A DNA stretch of 64,000 nucleotides from G051132615 sp051132615 (GCF_051132615.1 NZ_CP152375.1:1736001-1800000); one strand, 5' to 3'; positions 7,804 to 16,764 are shown, numbered from the stretch's first letter. Notes: generated by a model not told the origin, from the letters alone. Program-made: numbers and translations.

Positions 7804-8988
7804 TTAGAGTAACTTAAATACAATAGCCAGTTGAATCCCAATAATGGTCAGCCCAAAACAGAAAACAAGAAACAGTAATGGTGTGCCCCCTGGAACACGA
7901 TAGCCATTGGTGTGTTGTTTACGGGTTTGCCAAACCAACATGGTCGGTAGCAGTAAGGCCAGTATAGACAGGGCAATGGATGCATAACCTAACGCTATTT
8001 GAAAGCCTTGGGGGTAAAATAAAGCAAATAGTAAGGGTGGTGTAAAGGTTATGAGTCCGGATTGAATGCGCCCGCTGGTTTTATTGTTGCGTCTAAATAA
8101 ATCTGCTAAAAAATCAAATAAACCTAAAGACACCCCTAAAAATGAGGTTGCCAGCGCTAAATCTGCAAAACGGTGTAAAGCGGTTTCTACAATTGGGGTT
8201 GCCACAACAGTGCGTACAGATTCAAGTAGGCCATTTAAACTGGACATTTGTACGAGGACTTCTGAACCAATACTACCCACAATCGCCAGTTGCCAAAAAA
8301 TATAGGTCAGTAATGGAATCGCGCTGCCAATGATAAAAACTTTGCGTAGTTTTTTGATGTCAAAATTCAAATATTGAACAACACTGGGAATGCTGCCATG
8401 AAAACCAAATGAAGTAAATAAAATAGGCAATGCTGTCAGAATGAAGCCTTGTTCTAAAGGTAAGGTGAGTAGATTGGTGCTGTTTATATGGGGGGTGAGG
8501 ACAGATAAAACCAAAATTAAGAAAATAAATTTTAGGGTAAATAAAATTCGGTTGATTAAATCAACTGAGTGCGTGCCAATGGTTACAATGGCACTGCCAA
8601 TAAAAGCAAACAGTAAGATGCCCCAATAGGGTTTAATTGGTTGGTGAACAAGTTGGCTGAGGGTAACCGTCATCAATTCACCTCCTCCACTGATATAGGC
8701 AGCGGTTAAGGCATACATCAAAAACATCATGCTAAAGCTGGTCAGCAGCTGCCCTTTTGTGCCTAAATAACGATGTGCTAAGGAGCCAAACCCAGTTCCG
8801 ATTGAAACATGTTGATAGGCTTCTACCAAAAGTAGAGCGGTGTAACACATGATGGCCCAAAGGCCAACTAACATAACAAGCGTTCCACCAAAACCAATGC
8901 CTGCTGCAGCTAAGGGCATCGCCAACATGCCTGCACCAATTGTGGTACCTGCCACAATAAAAATACTGCCTAATGTTCGATTTTTCAC
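7804..8988 (-). CDS. Aromatic amino-acid permease, TyrP/Mtr (HAAAP) family
   Basis: The 394-residue inner-membrane protein has about eleven hydrophobic segments. The first carries the family substrate-binding signature AGTTIGAGMLAMP (residues 13-25), and TSFGFHGSIPSVVQYL matches the HAAAP pattern for tyrosine/tryptophan proton symporters. Tyrosine or tryptophan uptake is therefore likely; sequence alone does not settle which. It lies 58 bases downstream of rarA on the same strand, with a hairpin between them, so it probably has its own promoter or partial readthrough. No TyrR box was identified. Confidence 0.82.
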   Translation of the reverse strand: MKNRTLGSIFIVAGTTIGAGMLAMPLAAAGIGFGGTLVMLVGLWAIMCYTALLLVEAYQHVSIGTGFGSLAHRYLGTKGQLLTSFSMMFLMYALTAAYISGGGELMTVTLSQLVHQPIKPYWGILLFAFIGSAIVTIGTHSVDLINRILFTLKFIFLILVLSVLTPHINSTNLLTLPLEQGFILTALPILFTSFGFHGSIPSVVQYLNFDIKKLRKVFIIGSAIPLLTYIFWQLAIVGSIGSEVLVQMSSLNGLLESVRTVVATPIVETALHRFADLALATSFLGVSLGLFDFLADLFRRNNKTSGRIQSGLITFTPPLLFALFYPQGFQIALGYASIALSILALLLPTMLVWQTRKQHTNGYRVPGGTPLLFLVFCFGLTIIGIQLAIVFKLL

Positions 8989-8996
8989 AGTGTCCC

Positions 8997-9027
8997 CAAA
9001 AATAATTTAGCCAGTTTTGAACTGGCT
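8997..9027 (-). terminator. Probable terminator after rarA
   Basis: A perfect 8-bp stem AGCCAGTT/AACTGGCT (9009-9016 with 9020-9027) with a 3-base loop is followed on the minus strand by AAATTATTTTT. It lies between the rarA stop and the permease start. The T-run is interrupted, so termination may be partial. Confidence 0.6.
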
Positions 9028-9046
9028 GGATCATCTTTTTAATAGA

Positions 9047-10348
9047 TTATTTTTTACTATTTTCGTCTAACTGTCTTAAAAAAGCCAGTTTTTCTTGGAT
9101 TTTAAGTTCTAAGCCTCTATCAACAGGTTCGTACCAATGTGGCTGACTTATGTCTTCAGGAAAATAGTTTTCTCCTGCGGCATAGGCATAGGGTTCATCA
9201 TGGGCATAACGATACGTTTTCCCATAACCTAATTCTTTCATGAGTTTTGTTGGTGCATTGCGCAAATGAATGGGCACTTCTCGTGTTTTGTCTTGGGCAA
9301 CAAATGAGCGGGCTTGATTGTATGCATTGTAACCAGCATTGCTTTTAGGGGCGCAAGCCAAATAAATCACTGCTTGTGCTAAAGCAAGTTCTCCCTCGGG
9401 CGAGCCTAAACGTTCATATGTTAACGCGGCATCATTGGTGATTTGCATGGCTCGTGGGTCTGCTAAGCCTATATCTTCCCAAGCCATACGAATGATTCGT
9501 CTAGCCAAATACTTTGGCTCAGCACCACCATCTAGCATACGGCAAAGCCAGTAAAGTGCTGCATCAGGGTTAGAGCCCCGTACGGATTTATGTAAAGCGG
9601 AAATTTGGTCATAAAAATACTCACCGCCTTTATCAAAACGTCGGGCATTTAAGGTGAGCGCATGTTCCAGTAGCTCTTGATCGATATGGGTTGTTTTTTT
9701 TGCCAGTGCACTGTTTTTACATTGTTCTAATAGGTTTAAAAAACGACGAGCATCACCATCAGCTGAACCAATTAGGGCATCAATTGCTTGTTGGTCAAAT
9801 TGAAATTCACTTAAGGCTTTTTGATGGACGCGTTCGAACAGCGCTTTTAGGTCTTCTGCTTCTAGTGATTTAAGCACATAAACTTGTGCACGTGATAATA
9901 AGGCAGAATTGACTTCAAAGGATGGGTTTTCAGTCGTGGCACCAATGAAGGTAATGAGTCCATTTTCAACAAAAGGTAAAAAGGCATCTTGTTGTGATTT
10001 ATTAAAGCGATGTACTTCATCCACAAACAAAATGGTTTTGGTGCCTTGCTGTAAAGCACGCCCAGCTTTTTCAATGCTTTCTCTAATATCTTTAATGCCA
10101 CCTAATACCGCAGAAATGGATAAAAATTGGGCATGAAAACTATTGGCCAAAATACGGGCCAAGGTGGTTTTACCCACACCAGGCGGCCCCCACAGAATCA
10201 TGGAGTGAGGCCTTGCACTTTCAATGGCTAAACGTAAAGGTTTACCTACACCAATTAAATGTTGTTGACCAATCACTTCATCTATATTTTGAGGTCTTAA
10301 ACTCTCTGCAAGTGGCGCGGTGGGGTTTTGTTCAAACAGATCATCCAT
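9047..10348 (-). CDS. rarA: Replication-associated recombination protein A (MgsA)
   Basis: Clamp-loader-like AAA+ ATPase acting at stalled replication forks. The 433-residue protein shows Walker A GPPGVGKT (54-61), Walker B LFVDEVHRFNK, sensor 1 GATTEN, and the C-terminal helical tetramerisation part with RMLDGGAEPKYLARRI and the terminal HWYEPVDRG segment. Its start codon overlaps the lolA stop by one base (TAATG), so the two are translationally coupled. The lolA-rarA order is a classic proteobacterial arrangement. Confidence 0.96.
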   Translation of the reverse strand: MDDLFEQNPTAPLAESLRPQNIDEVIGQQHLIGVGKPLRLAIESARPHSMILWGPPGVGKTTLARILANSFHAQFLSISAVLGGIKDIRESIEKAGRALQQGTKTILFVDEVHRFNKSQQDAFLPFVENGLITFIGATTENPSFEVNSALLSRAQVYVLKSLEAEDLKALFERVHQKALSEFQFDQQAIDALIGSADGDARRFLNLLEQCKNSALAKKTTHIDQELLEHALTLNARRFDKGGEYFYDQISALHKSVRGSNPDAALYWLCRMLDGGAEPKYLARRIIRMAWEDIGLADPRAMQITNDAALTYERLGSPEGELALAQAVIYLACAPKSNAGYNAYNQARSFVAQDKTREVPIHLRNAPTKLMKELGYGKTYRYAHDEPYAYAAGENYFPEDISQPHWYEPVDRGLELKIQEKLAFLRQLDENSKK

Positions 10349-10953
10349 TATTCAGTCAATACATCAACATTTTTGGGTGGGGTAAATTGAAATACTTTTT
10401 TATTGATCGTACCATTTAACTTAATACCATTTAAGGTTAAGGTTGTTGTGTTACCAAAGCTGTCTTTAAGTACCATCTGATTTAAATCATTCCCTTTAAA
10501 CCCTAAACGAATGGATTCATAACCACTGTCTTTTTTCTTGGGCATGGCTTTGATGTAAGTTATACCATTGCTTTGACCATCATTGCTTAAGGTGTAGTTA
10601 TCTTCTAAAGCATCTTGATCGGCTAAGATGGCAGCGGGGCTGTCTCCTAATGTTTGCGCTTGAGAACGTTTGGTCACTTGTGCCAGATCAATATCATATA
10701 ACCACACAGATTTACCATCTCCCACAATCACTTGTTGATAGGGTTTGCTGTAATCCCATTTAAATAAATTAGGTCGGGATATTTGAAATGTTCCACTGCT
10801 TTTTTGGGTTTTGTTTTTATTTTGTACTGTTTGGCTGAATGAGCCAGAAATGGTCTTGGCATTTTGGTTGAAATTTTTTAAAGCTTCTAATCCATCTGCG
10901 TGAGCCATGTTCAGTCCAAGAAAGGTCGTCAGTATCAGTATGGTTTTTTTCAT
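10348..10953 (-). CDS. lolA: Outer-membrane lipoprotein carrier protein LolA
   Basis: Periplasmic chaperone that takes lipoproteins from LolCDE to the outer-membrane receptor LolB. The 201-residue precursor has a clear signal peptide ending MAHA-DG (cleavage after residue 19). The mature part shows LolA features: SGSFSQTVQNKNK, GTFQISRPNLFKWDY and VVGDGKSVWLYDIDLAQVTKR. It is the first gene of a lolA-rarA unit. The ftsK gene that often precedes lolA is absent here; instead nadE lies upstream on the same strand, 119 bases away. Relevant to the lipoprotein genes elsewhere in the window. Confidence 0.95.
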   Translation of the reverse strand: MKKTILILTTFLGLNMAHADGLEALKNFNQNAKTISGSFSQTVQNKNKTQKSSGTFQISRPNLFKWDYSKPYQQVIVGDGKSVWLYDIDLAQVTKRSQAQTLGDSPAAILADQDALEDNYTLSNDGQSNGITYIKAMPKKKDSGYESIRLGFKGNDLNQMVLKDSFGNTTTLTLNGIKLNGTINKKVFQFTPPKNVDVLTE

Positions 10954-11072
10954 GTGTTTTGTCCTTAAGTGATGAACATAGGTTCAGTTTATCACTGTGT
11001 CAATCGGCTTAATATGCTTTGTTTGCAGTTTTTGCATGATTTTACGCTTACTTTACCTAAAATAAAGAGCCA

Positions 11073-12686
11073 TTATTGCTTAAAACCATTACAAATGGGC
11101 ATACGCCAGTCTTTCCCAAAAGCACGGGGGCTGACTTTTGGACCAATCGCACCTTGACGACGTTTGTATTCGCTGTTTTGAATCAACTTCAACACTTTAT
11201 CTGTTTCTTCTGCTTTGAAACCTTGTTTGATTAACTGTTCTTTGTCAGCATTTTCTTGCATGATTGCTTGTAACATGGCATCAAGAATGGGGTATTCTGG
11301 CAGGCTGTCTTGATCGGTTTGGTTGTCGCGTAATTCTGCAGATGGTGCTCGATCAATGATTCTGGTTGGTATGATTTCAGATAAGGTATTGCGGTAACGG
11401 CTCAAAGCATATACTTGCGTTTTAAATAAATCTTTTATGGGGGCAAAACCGCCATTCATGTCGCCATAAAGTGTACAGTAACCAGTGGCTAGTTCGGATT
11501 TATTTCCTGTTGCCAATAATAAAGCACCTGTTTTATTGGACAAGGCCATGAGTAAGGTGCCACGAATACGGGCTTGTAGGTTTTCTTCGGTAACATCTTC
11601 TGCTAAACCATTAAAAATGGTGGAAAGCTCTTGCTTAAATTGTTCAAATAATGGGGTAATGGCAATGGTATGGTGTTTAATACCCATTTTAATGGCCATC
11701 TCTTGAGCATCCGTTACGCTTATATCGGCTGTATAGCGACTGGGCATAAGAATCACTTCACAGTTGTCAGAACCTAAGGCATCTGCGGCAATTGCCAATA
11801 CTAATGCAGAGTCAATGCCACCAGATAAGCCTAGGCATATTTTTTTGAAACCGCTTTTATGCACATAATCGCGTAGTGCATAAACCAATGCTTGATACAA
11901 CAGTGCTTCATCCGTTAGTTTGGGCGCAATGGTACTTGGTTTGATCTGGATATGTTGATTGTGTTGTTCTGTTTGTAGATAATAAATGTCTTCTTTAAAT
12001 GCTTCTGCCTCAAAAGCAATCACACCATCTTGATTAACAGCAAAAGATGCACCATCAAATATTAACTCATCTTGTCCCCCCACCATATTGAGGTAAATAA
12101 GGGGTACTTGGTTTTCTTCTATACGGTAAAGTACATTTTGTATGCGCTCATTTTCTTTGTTTAGGTAAAATGGTGAAGCATTCAAACAAAGTAAAATTTG
12201 TGCGCCTTGTTCAACCGCTTCCGCAGCAGGTTCTATATGCCAGATATCTTCACAAATGATTAAACCAAAACGAATCTGATTGTGTTCGAATACCAATGGA
12301 TTGACGCCTGCTTCAAAATAACGTACTTCATCAAATACGCTTTCGTTAGGTAACAGCATTTTATGGTAGACGCCTAAACGGTTACCATTGAAATAAACAC
12401 TGGCACTATTGTGGTATTGATTTTGTTGGCGACTTGGATGACCAACCACGATCACAATATCGTCAATTTGTTCAATAAGGTCTAACCCTGCTTGTATTTG
12501 TTGCCAAAAAGCTTCATGAAACAATAGGTCTTCTGCTGGGTAACCGCTAAGCGCCAATTCAGGAGTCAGTAAAATCGTGGCGCCTTGTGCTTTTGCGGTT
12601 TTTGCTGCTTCAATAATGGCTTGTGTGTTTTTATGAATATTGCCAACATGAGGATTAAATTGAAATAGAGCGATTTTTGTGTTCAT
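11073..12686 (-). CDS. nadE: Glutamine-dependent NAD+ synthetase
   Basis: Final step of NAD synthesis: amidation of deamido-NAD using glutamine-derived ammonia. The N-terminal nitrilase-type glutaminase domain shows its Glu-Lys-Cys triad in TPELALSGYP, YHKMLLPN and LIICEDIWH. The C-terminal ATP-pyrophosphatase domain has GLSGGIDSALVLAIA and KSELATGYCTLYGD. The frame runs open to 12725, but the ATG at 12686 gives the expected start MNTKIALFQFNP and 537 residues. No terminator-like hairpin was seen between it and lolA. Confidence 0.96.
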   Translation of the reverse strand: MNTKIALFQFNPHVGNIHKNTQAIIEAAKTAKAQGATILLTPELALSGYPAEDLLFHEAFWQQIQAGLDLIEQIDDIVIVVGHPSRQQNQYHNSASVYFNGNRLGVYHKMLLPNESVFDEVRYFEAGVNPLVFEHNQIRFGLIICEDIWHIEPAAEAVEQGAQILLCLNASPFYLNKENERIQNVLYRIEENQVPLIYLNMVGGQDELIFDGASFAVNQDGVIAFEAEAFKEDIYYLQTEQHNQHIQIKPSTIAPKLTDEALLYQALVYALRDYVHKSGFKKICLGLSGGIDSALVLAIAADALGSDNCEVILMPSRYTADISVTDAQEMAIKMGIKHHTIAITPLFEQFKQELSTIFNGLAEDVTEENLQARIRGTLLMALSNKTGALLLATGNKSELATGYCTLYGDMNGGFAPIKDLFKTQVYALSRYRNTLSEIIPTRIIDRAPSAELRDNQTDQDSLPEYPILDAMLQAIMQENADKEQLIKQGFKAEETDKVLKLIQNSEYKRRQGAIGPKVSPRAFGKDWRMPICNGFKQ

Positions 12687-12950
12687 GATTGTTGAGTGTT
12701 TTATACAAATAATAATGTCCCACAATGTACCATAAAGGAAGCTGGACTGTATATTGGAACGCTTACTTAATATACATGAGTAAAATATTTTGCGGAGTCA
12801 TTTTTAAGTGTAAATTTATCTATTAAAGAGTCTTGCCGTATAGTACATGGATAGATAAATTAGGTTATTTTGTATTGAAACAATGTATTTTTTAGTCATA
12901 TATAAGATGATATGGGACTGTGTTGTTTGGATTAAAAATGGGATAACTGG

Positions 12951-13568
12951 ATGAAAAAATTGATTTTGCTTTGGTTTCTAATGATGTGTATTGGTGGTTG
13001 TGATGAGAAAATGATTATATTTAAGTGTGAAGGATATGCTGAGAAGGATGGTAGTAATTGTTATGAAATTAAAGTAAATAAAACAGAAGTAGATGTTGCT
13101 ACTTTTGAATGTTTGGGTAATGGATATGGAAAAGATAAAAATACAGTCTTTCGTTTTCATACTAAAACCCATTTTGATGCATCTTCTTTTGAAAGAATAG
13201 GAGGTGATTATAATAAAGACAGAAATGGTGTGTATTACCATGAAGCTAAAATAGAGGGCGCGGATATTTTGACATTTGAGATTTTAGGAGATGGTGTTCA
13301 TGAGGTGGTCTTCGCGAAAGACAGCAATAACGCTTACTTTATTGGTTCAAAAATAGTCGATGCAAAAGCCAAGACTTTTGAAGTATTGGATGATGAGTTT
13401 GCCCAAGATGGTGATTCGGTTTATATGAAAGACAGTAAAATATTAGGTGCAGATGTTGAAACGTTTAGAGCCTTGGGTGAATCAAGAAAAGATGTAACTG
13501 GTGTCATTTATAATGCAGAAGATAAAAATAACTATTATTTTGACCGTCAAGTCGTCAAGAAAAAATAA
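12951..13568 (+). CDS. DKNYY-repeat lipoprotein
   Basis: A 205-residue predicted lipoprotein. The signal peptide ends in the lipobox CIGGC with the acylated cysteine at residue 17. The mature part repeats a unit of about 30-35 residues of the type ATFE-LG-GYGKDKNTVF, as in YNKDRNGVYYHEAK, FAQDGDSVYMKDSK and DKNNYYFDR. This is the signature of the DKNYY family, a short repeat of unknown function found in secreted proteins. Asp after the Cys (CDEK) would favour inner-membrane retention under the E. coli +2 rule; that rule may not hold here. It lies just upstream of, and on the same strand as, the Lgt-like gene (44-base gap), so a link to that cluster is possible but unproven. Confidence 0.8.
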   Translation: MKKLILLWFLMMCIGGCDEKMIIFKCEGYAEKDGSNCYEIKVNKTEVDVATFECLGNGYGKDKNTVFRFHTKTHFDASSFERIGGDYNKDRNGVYYHEAKIEGADILTFEILGDGVHEVVFAKDSNNAYFIGSKIVDAKAKTFEVLDDEFAQDGDSVYMKDSKILGADVETFRALGESRKDVTGVIYNAEDKNNYYFDRQVVKKK

Positions 13569-13612
13569 TTATTTGTTTCTATAAAAATATATATTTGTTT
13601 GTGAAAAATTTT

Positions 13613-14356
13613 ATGTTGCAATCATTCTCAGGGCATTTACCCCATTTTATTTTAGAAAGTTTGGCTTATATGGTAGGTGCCCAAGTTTATTGGTATTTAT
13701 CCAAACAAGCTGTGCATCCTCCTAAGATAGATCGTTTTTTATTATTGGCTTTTGCTGTATTTGGGGCATTTTTAGGCAGTAAATTATTGCATATCTTTGA
13801 ACATTTGCCTTATTTACTTAGTCAGCCAACTGGTGTTTGGTTTGGGGGAAAGTCTGTATTGGGCGGTTTCTTAGGGGGCACGTTATTTGTTGAAATAGGT
13901 AAAAAAATCATTAAATGGCCTTATTCAACAGGAGATGTGTGGATTGTGCCTTTAGCGGTTGGTTTAATGATTGGGCGTTTAGGTTGTCAGTTATCGGGCT
14001 TATGGGATTCAACCTATGGTATATCAACCAGTTTGCCTTGGGGTTGGGATTATGGAGACGGTATTGCTCGTCATCCAACTGCTTTATATGAGATGATATT
14101 GGTTTTTGTCTTAACACTTGGTGTGTGTCAGCTTAAAAGTGCCGTGTCAGGTAGGCGGTTTGACTGTTGGATGATCGGCTATTGTATGATTCGCTTAGGG
14201 ATAGAATTTTTAAAACCACCATTTGGGCAAGAGACAGAAGTATTATTGCCTGTTGCATTACATTTTGGCCTAACTGCTATTCAATGGGCCTCGGTATTGG
14301 GTATCGCTTATTTTATTTGGCATATCTATCTGCAACGCAAAAACAAAATAAAATAG
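13613..14356 (+). CDS. Lgt-like integral membrane protein (prolipoprotein diacylglyceryl transferase homologue)
   Basis: A polytopic inner-membrane protein of about 247 residues and seven hydrophobic segments in the Lgt superfamily. Family landmarks are GGKSVLGGFLGG (78-89), GRLGCQLSG (121-129) and RHPTALYE (153-160). Canonical Lgt has a histidine in its HGG motif; here the equivalent segment reads VLGG, so that residue is missing. The Arg of the GR-G motif is kept. This suggests a paralogue with a different acceptor or chemistry rather than the housekeeping Lgt. The start is uncertain: TTG at 13595 and GTG at 13601 are also in frame, and no clear Shine-Dalgarno was seen. The gene ends 24 bases before the radical SAM gene, so the two are almost certainly co-transcribed. 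Confidence 0.8.
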   Translation: MLQSFSGHLPHFILESLAYMVGAQVYWYLSKQAVHPPKIDRFLLLAFAVFGAFLGSKLLHIFEHLPYLLSQPTGVWFGGKSVLGGFLGGTLFVEIGKKIIKWPYSTGDVWIVPLAVGLMIGRLGCQLSGLWDSTYGISTSLPWGWDYGDGIARHPTALYEMILVFVLTLGVCQLKSAVSGRRFDCWMIGYCMIRLGIEFLKPPFGQETEVLLPVALHFGLTAIQWASVLGIAYFIWHIYLQRKNKIK

Positions 14357-14380
14357 AAACCATCGAAAGCACTACACTAT

Positions 14381-15814
14381 ATGGCAAAAAATAGACCGTA
14401 TCTTTATTATGACCAAACAATCTCTTTATGTGAGGAGTGCTTTCGGCGTATAGAAGCCAAACATGTGATTCAAGATGATCAAGTTTGGTTGCATAAATGG
14501 TGTCCAGAACACGGGCAATCAAAAGTATTGATTGCTACGGATGCAACTTATTGGCGCTTAGGCAGAGAAGTGTATGTGAAAGCTCCAGAAATGCCTGAAC
14601 GTTTTAATACTGCTTTACATTGGGGCTGTCCTTATGATTGTGGTTTGTGCCCCGATCATATGCAGCACTCTTGTTTAACCATTGTTGAAATAACAGATTA
14701 TTGTAATTTAAATTGTCCTGTTTGTTATGCTGACTCTGCACCTGTCCCCACCGCAAAACATCGTTCACTTGAGCAAATAGAAGATATGTTTGACATTATT
14801 GTGGCCAATGAAATAGAACCAGATGTGGTTCAGATTTCTGGAGGGGAACCCACAACCCATCCACAATTTTTTGCTGTTTTGGATGCAGCTAAAAGCAGAC
14901 CCATTAAACACTTAATGCTCAACACAAATGGTGTGCGTATTGCCAATGAAGAAGGCTTTGCAGAAAAGCTGGCTCAATATGCACCTGGGTTTGAGGTGTA
15001 TTTACAATTTGATTCTTTTGAACAGGATGCCTTAAAAACATTGCGCGGTGCCAATTTGCGTCATGTACGAGAACGTGCGCTTGACGCTTTAAATCGGGTT
15101 GGCTTATCCACCACATTGGTGATGACTGTTGCCAGAGGGGTGAATGATCATGAAATAGGTGCAGTCATTGAATATGCGGCAAAACAGCCTTGTGTTCGTG
15201 GGGTAACCATACAACCTATTCAATTTGCTGGACGAATAGAAGGGATAGATCATAAAGCACAACGCTTAACTCAAACTGAAGTCAGACAAATGTTATTGGA
15301 TCAAACGGCTTTCTTTGATCGTGCAGATATCATCCCTGTGCCATGTAATCCCGATGCTCTGTCCATGGGCTATGCACTCAAAACGGAAGAAGGCATTGTA
15401 CCGTTGACACGATATATTGAACCCGAAGTGTTATTGCAAGGTGGGCGAAATACCATTGTTTTTGAACATGACCAGCGTTTAAAAGAGCAAATATTCACAT
15501 TATTTTCGACCAATCATAGCCCAGAGAGCCAAAGTAATTGTTTGGCTGATTTACTGTGTTGCTTACCTAAAATACAGGCACCGCAATTGAGTTATCAAAA
15601 TGTATTTCGTGTATTGATTATGGCGTTTATGGATGCCGTTAATTTTGATGTGCGTGCAATGAAAAAATCCTGTGTTCATATTGCACAGCCCGATGGACGT
15701 ATTGTGCCATTTGAATCTTTTAATTTGCTTTATCGAGATGAAGCCCAAAAAGCTGTTTTGGATAAAAGAAGAGCAGAGGTTGATGATATGTTTCAAATGG
15801 GAAATAAGGCATAA
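14381..15814 (+). CDS. Multi-cluster radical SAM enzyme, Tes/MJ0619-like
   Basis: A 477-residue radical SAM enzyme. The SAM-cluster motif is CNLNCPVC (Cys 108, 112, 115), with ISGGEPTTHP next as the GGE motif. Upstream are Cys17-x2-Cys20 and Cys41-x2-His44 (rubredoxin-like spacing), then CPYDCGLC (Cys 83, 87, 90) and Cys98, a likely second Fe-S site. More cysteines lie near the C-terminus (NCLADLLCC, SCVHIAQPDGR), ending in VPFESFNLLYR. This layout resembles the family of archaeal tetraether synthase Tes and the methanopterin-modifying MJ0619, which carry several Fe-S clusters plus a rubredoxin-like iron. The substrate in this bacterium is unknown. Lipid or lipoprotein acyl-chain modification is suggested only by the adjacent Lgt-like gene. 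Middle gene of a three-gene unit with 24-base gaps on both sides. Confidence 0.82.
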   Translation: MAKNRPYLYYDQTISLCEECFRRIEAKHVIQDDQVWLHKWCPEHGQSKVLIATDATYWRLGREVYVKAPEMPERFNTALHWGCPYDCGLCPDHMQHSCLTIVEITDYCNLNCPVCYADSAPVPTAKHRSLEQIEDMFDIIVANEIEPDVVQISGGEPTTHPQFFAVLDAAKSRPIKHLMLNTNGVRIANEEGFAEKLAQYAPGFEVYLQFDSFEQDALKTLRGANLRHVRERALDALNRVGLSTTLVMTVARGVNDHEIGAVIEYAAKQPCVRGVTIQPIQFAGRIEGIDHKAQRLTQTEVRQMLLDQTAFFDRADIIPVPCNPDALSMGYALKTEEGIVPLTRYIEPEVLLQGGRNTIVFEHDQRLKEQIFTLFSTNHSPESQSNCLADLLCCLPKIQAPQLSYQNVFRVLIMAFMDAVNFDVRAMKKSCVHIAQPDGRIVPFESFNLLYRDEAQKAVLDKRRAEVDDMFQMGNKA

Positions 15815-15838
15815 TTTAATGGATATTAAAGAAAGAAT

Positions 15839-16201
15839 ATGGTGAATGAATCAATAAAAAGTACAGACAGCACGCAAGGGCATCATCAACAGCTTTCTCG
15901 CTTTTTTAGGTTGGTTGGGCAAGTGCTGTTGATGACGATGATTGTTTTATGTTTGGCGATTATTTTACTGATTATTGCCATTATGGTGATTCATGGCATG
16001 GATACGCAAATGTGGATGACCATATTTGTTGCAGCTATAGGTTGTCTGGGGTTTTCTCAGTTGTATCATGTTGTTAAATCCCAGCAGACCAGAATATGGG
16101 TGCTGGTACTCATTAATATGGGGTGTATATTTTTGGCTTTTCCTGTGTTGGTGATTATTGTGGTAGGGGTTGGTTCAATGTTGCGGCTATGGCGTATTTA
16201 A
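15839..16201 (+). CDS. Small membrane protein of the Lgt-like/radical SAM operon
   Basis: A 120-residue protein with about four hydrophobic segments (roughly residues 27-52, 56-72, 83-100 and 101-117) after a polar 25-residue N-terminus. No family is recognised. It starts 24 bases after the radical SAM stop, so it is probably co-transcribed. The start ATG at 15839 follows AAAGAAAG. Being the third member of the cluster, it may be an accessory membrane subunit; that is context only. Confidence 0.65.
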   Translation: MVNESIKSTDSTQGHHQQLSRFFRLVGQVLLMTMIVLCLAIILLIIAIMVIHGMDTQMWMTIFVAAIGCLGFSQLYHVVKSQQTRIWVLVLINMGCIFLAFPVLVIIVVGVGSMLRLWRI

Positions 16202-16334
16202 ATGAAAAGATTGTATACTCAATAACGGCTCATTATTTCCTCATGTTATGTATTTTTAGCCAAATATTATAATGGATAGATGTACTTTGAGATGCTTGAA
16301 TAAGCAATTATTTTAATAAAAATGGACGCAATAT

Positions 16335-16676
16335 ATGGAACCTAATCCGTGGGAAACGCCACAAAGTCAACAAAATACATCAGACAATAATCAAAATGGT
16401 TCTGATTCAACATTAAAAATAGTGGCCTCAGTCATTTTGTTTTTCTTGGGTGTTATTGGTTTACTGGCAAGCGCTTGTGGGATCCTTTTTCTCTTTTCTG
16501 TGCCAGAAATTGCCATTGTTTCTTTAGCCATATCATTATTTGTTTCTGTCGTTGTAGGTGTATTGTTTTATAAAATATTAAAAAATCAATTTCAGCAGCC
16601 AAAGAAAGTATATGTCATTGTAACGATTGTTGGTTTGATCATTTTACTTTCTATTTTATTGTTAATATTTTTTTAG
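16335..16676 (+). CDS. Small membrane protein, tandem paralogue 1
   Basis: A 113-residue protein with a short polar N-terminus (MEPNPWETPQSQQ) and three hydrophobic segments. The first contains LFFLGVIGLLASACG, shared almost exactly with the protein encoded next door. The N-terminus has no signal peptide, so a cytoplasmic N-terminus is likely. The family is unrecognised. It lies 133 bases downstream of the small membrane protein above and 88 bases upstream of its paralogue. Confidence 0.65.
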   Translation: MEPNPWETPQSQQNTSDNNQNGSDSTLKIVASVILFFLGVIGLLASACGILFLFSVPEIAIVSLAISLFVSVVVGVLFYKILKNQFQQPKKVYVIVTIVGLIILLSILLLIFF

Positions 16677-16764
16677 AGAAATTGTTTCTTTAGTATATGG
16701 GGAGCTTTTTGGATTAATGAAATTAAATAAAAACCTTATGATTCATTGAACAAGGAATATGTAT

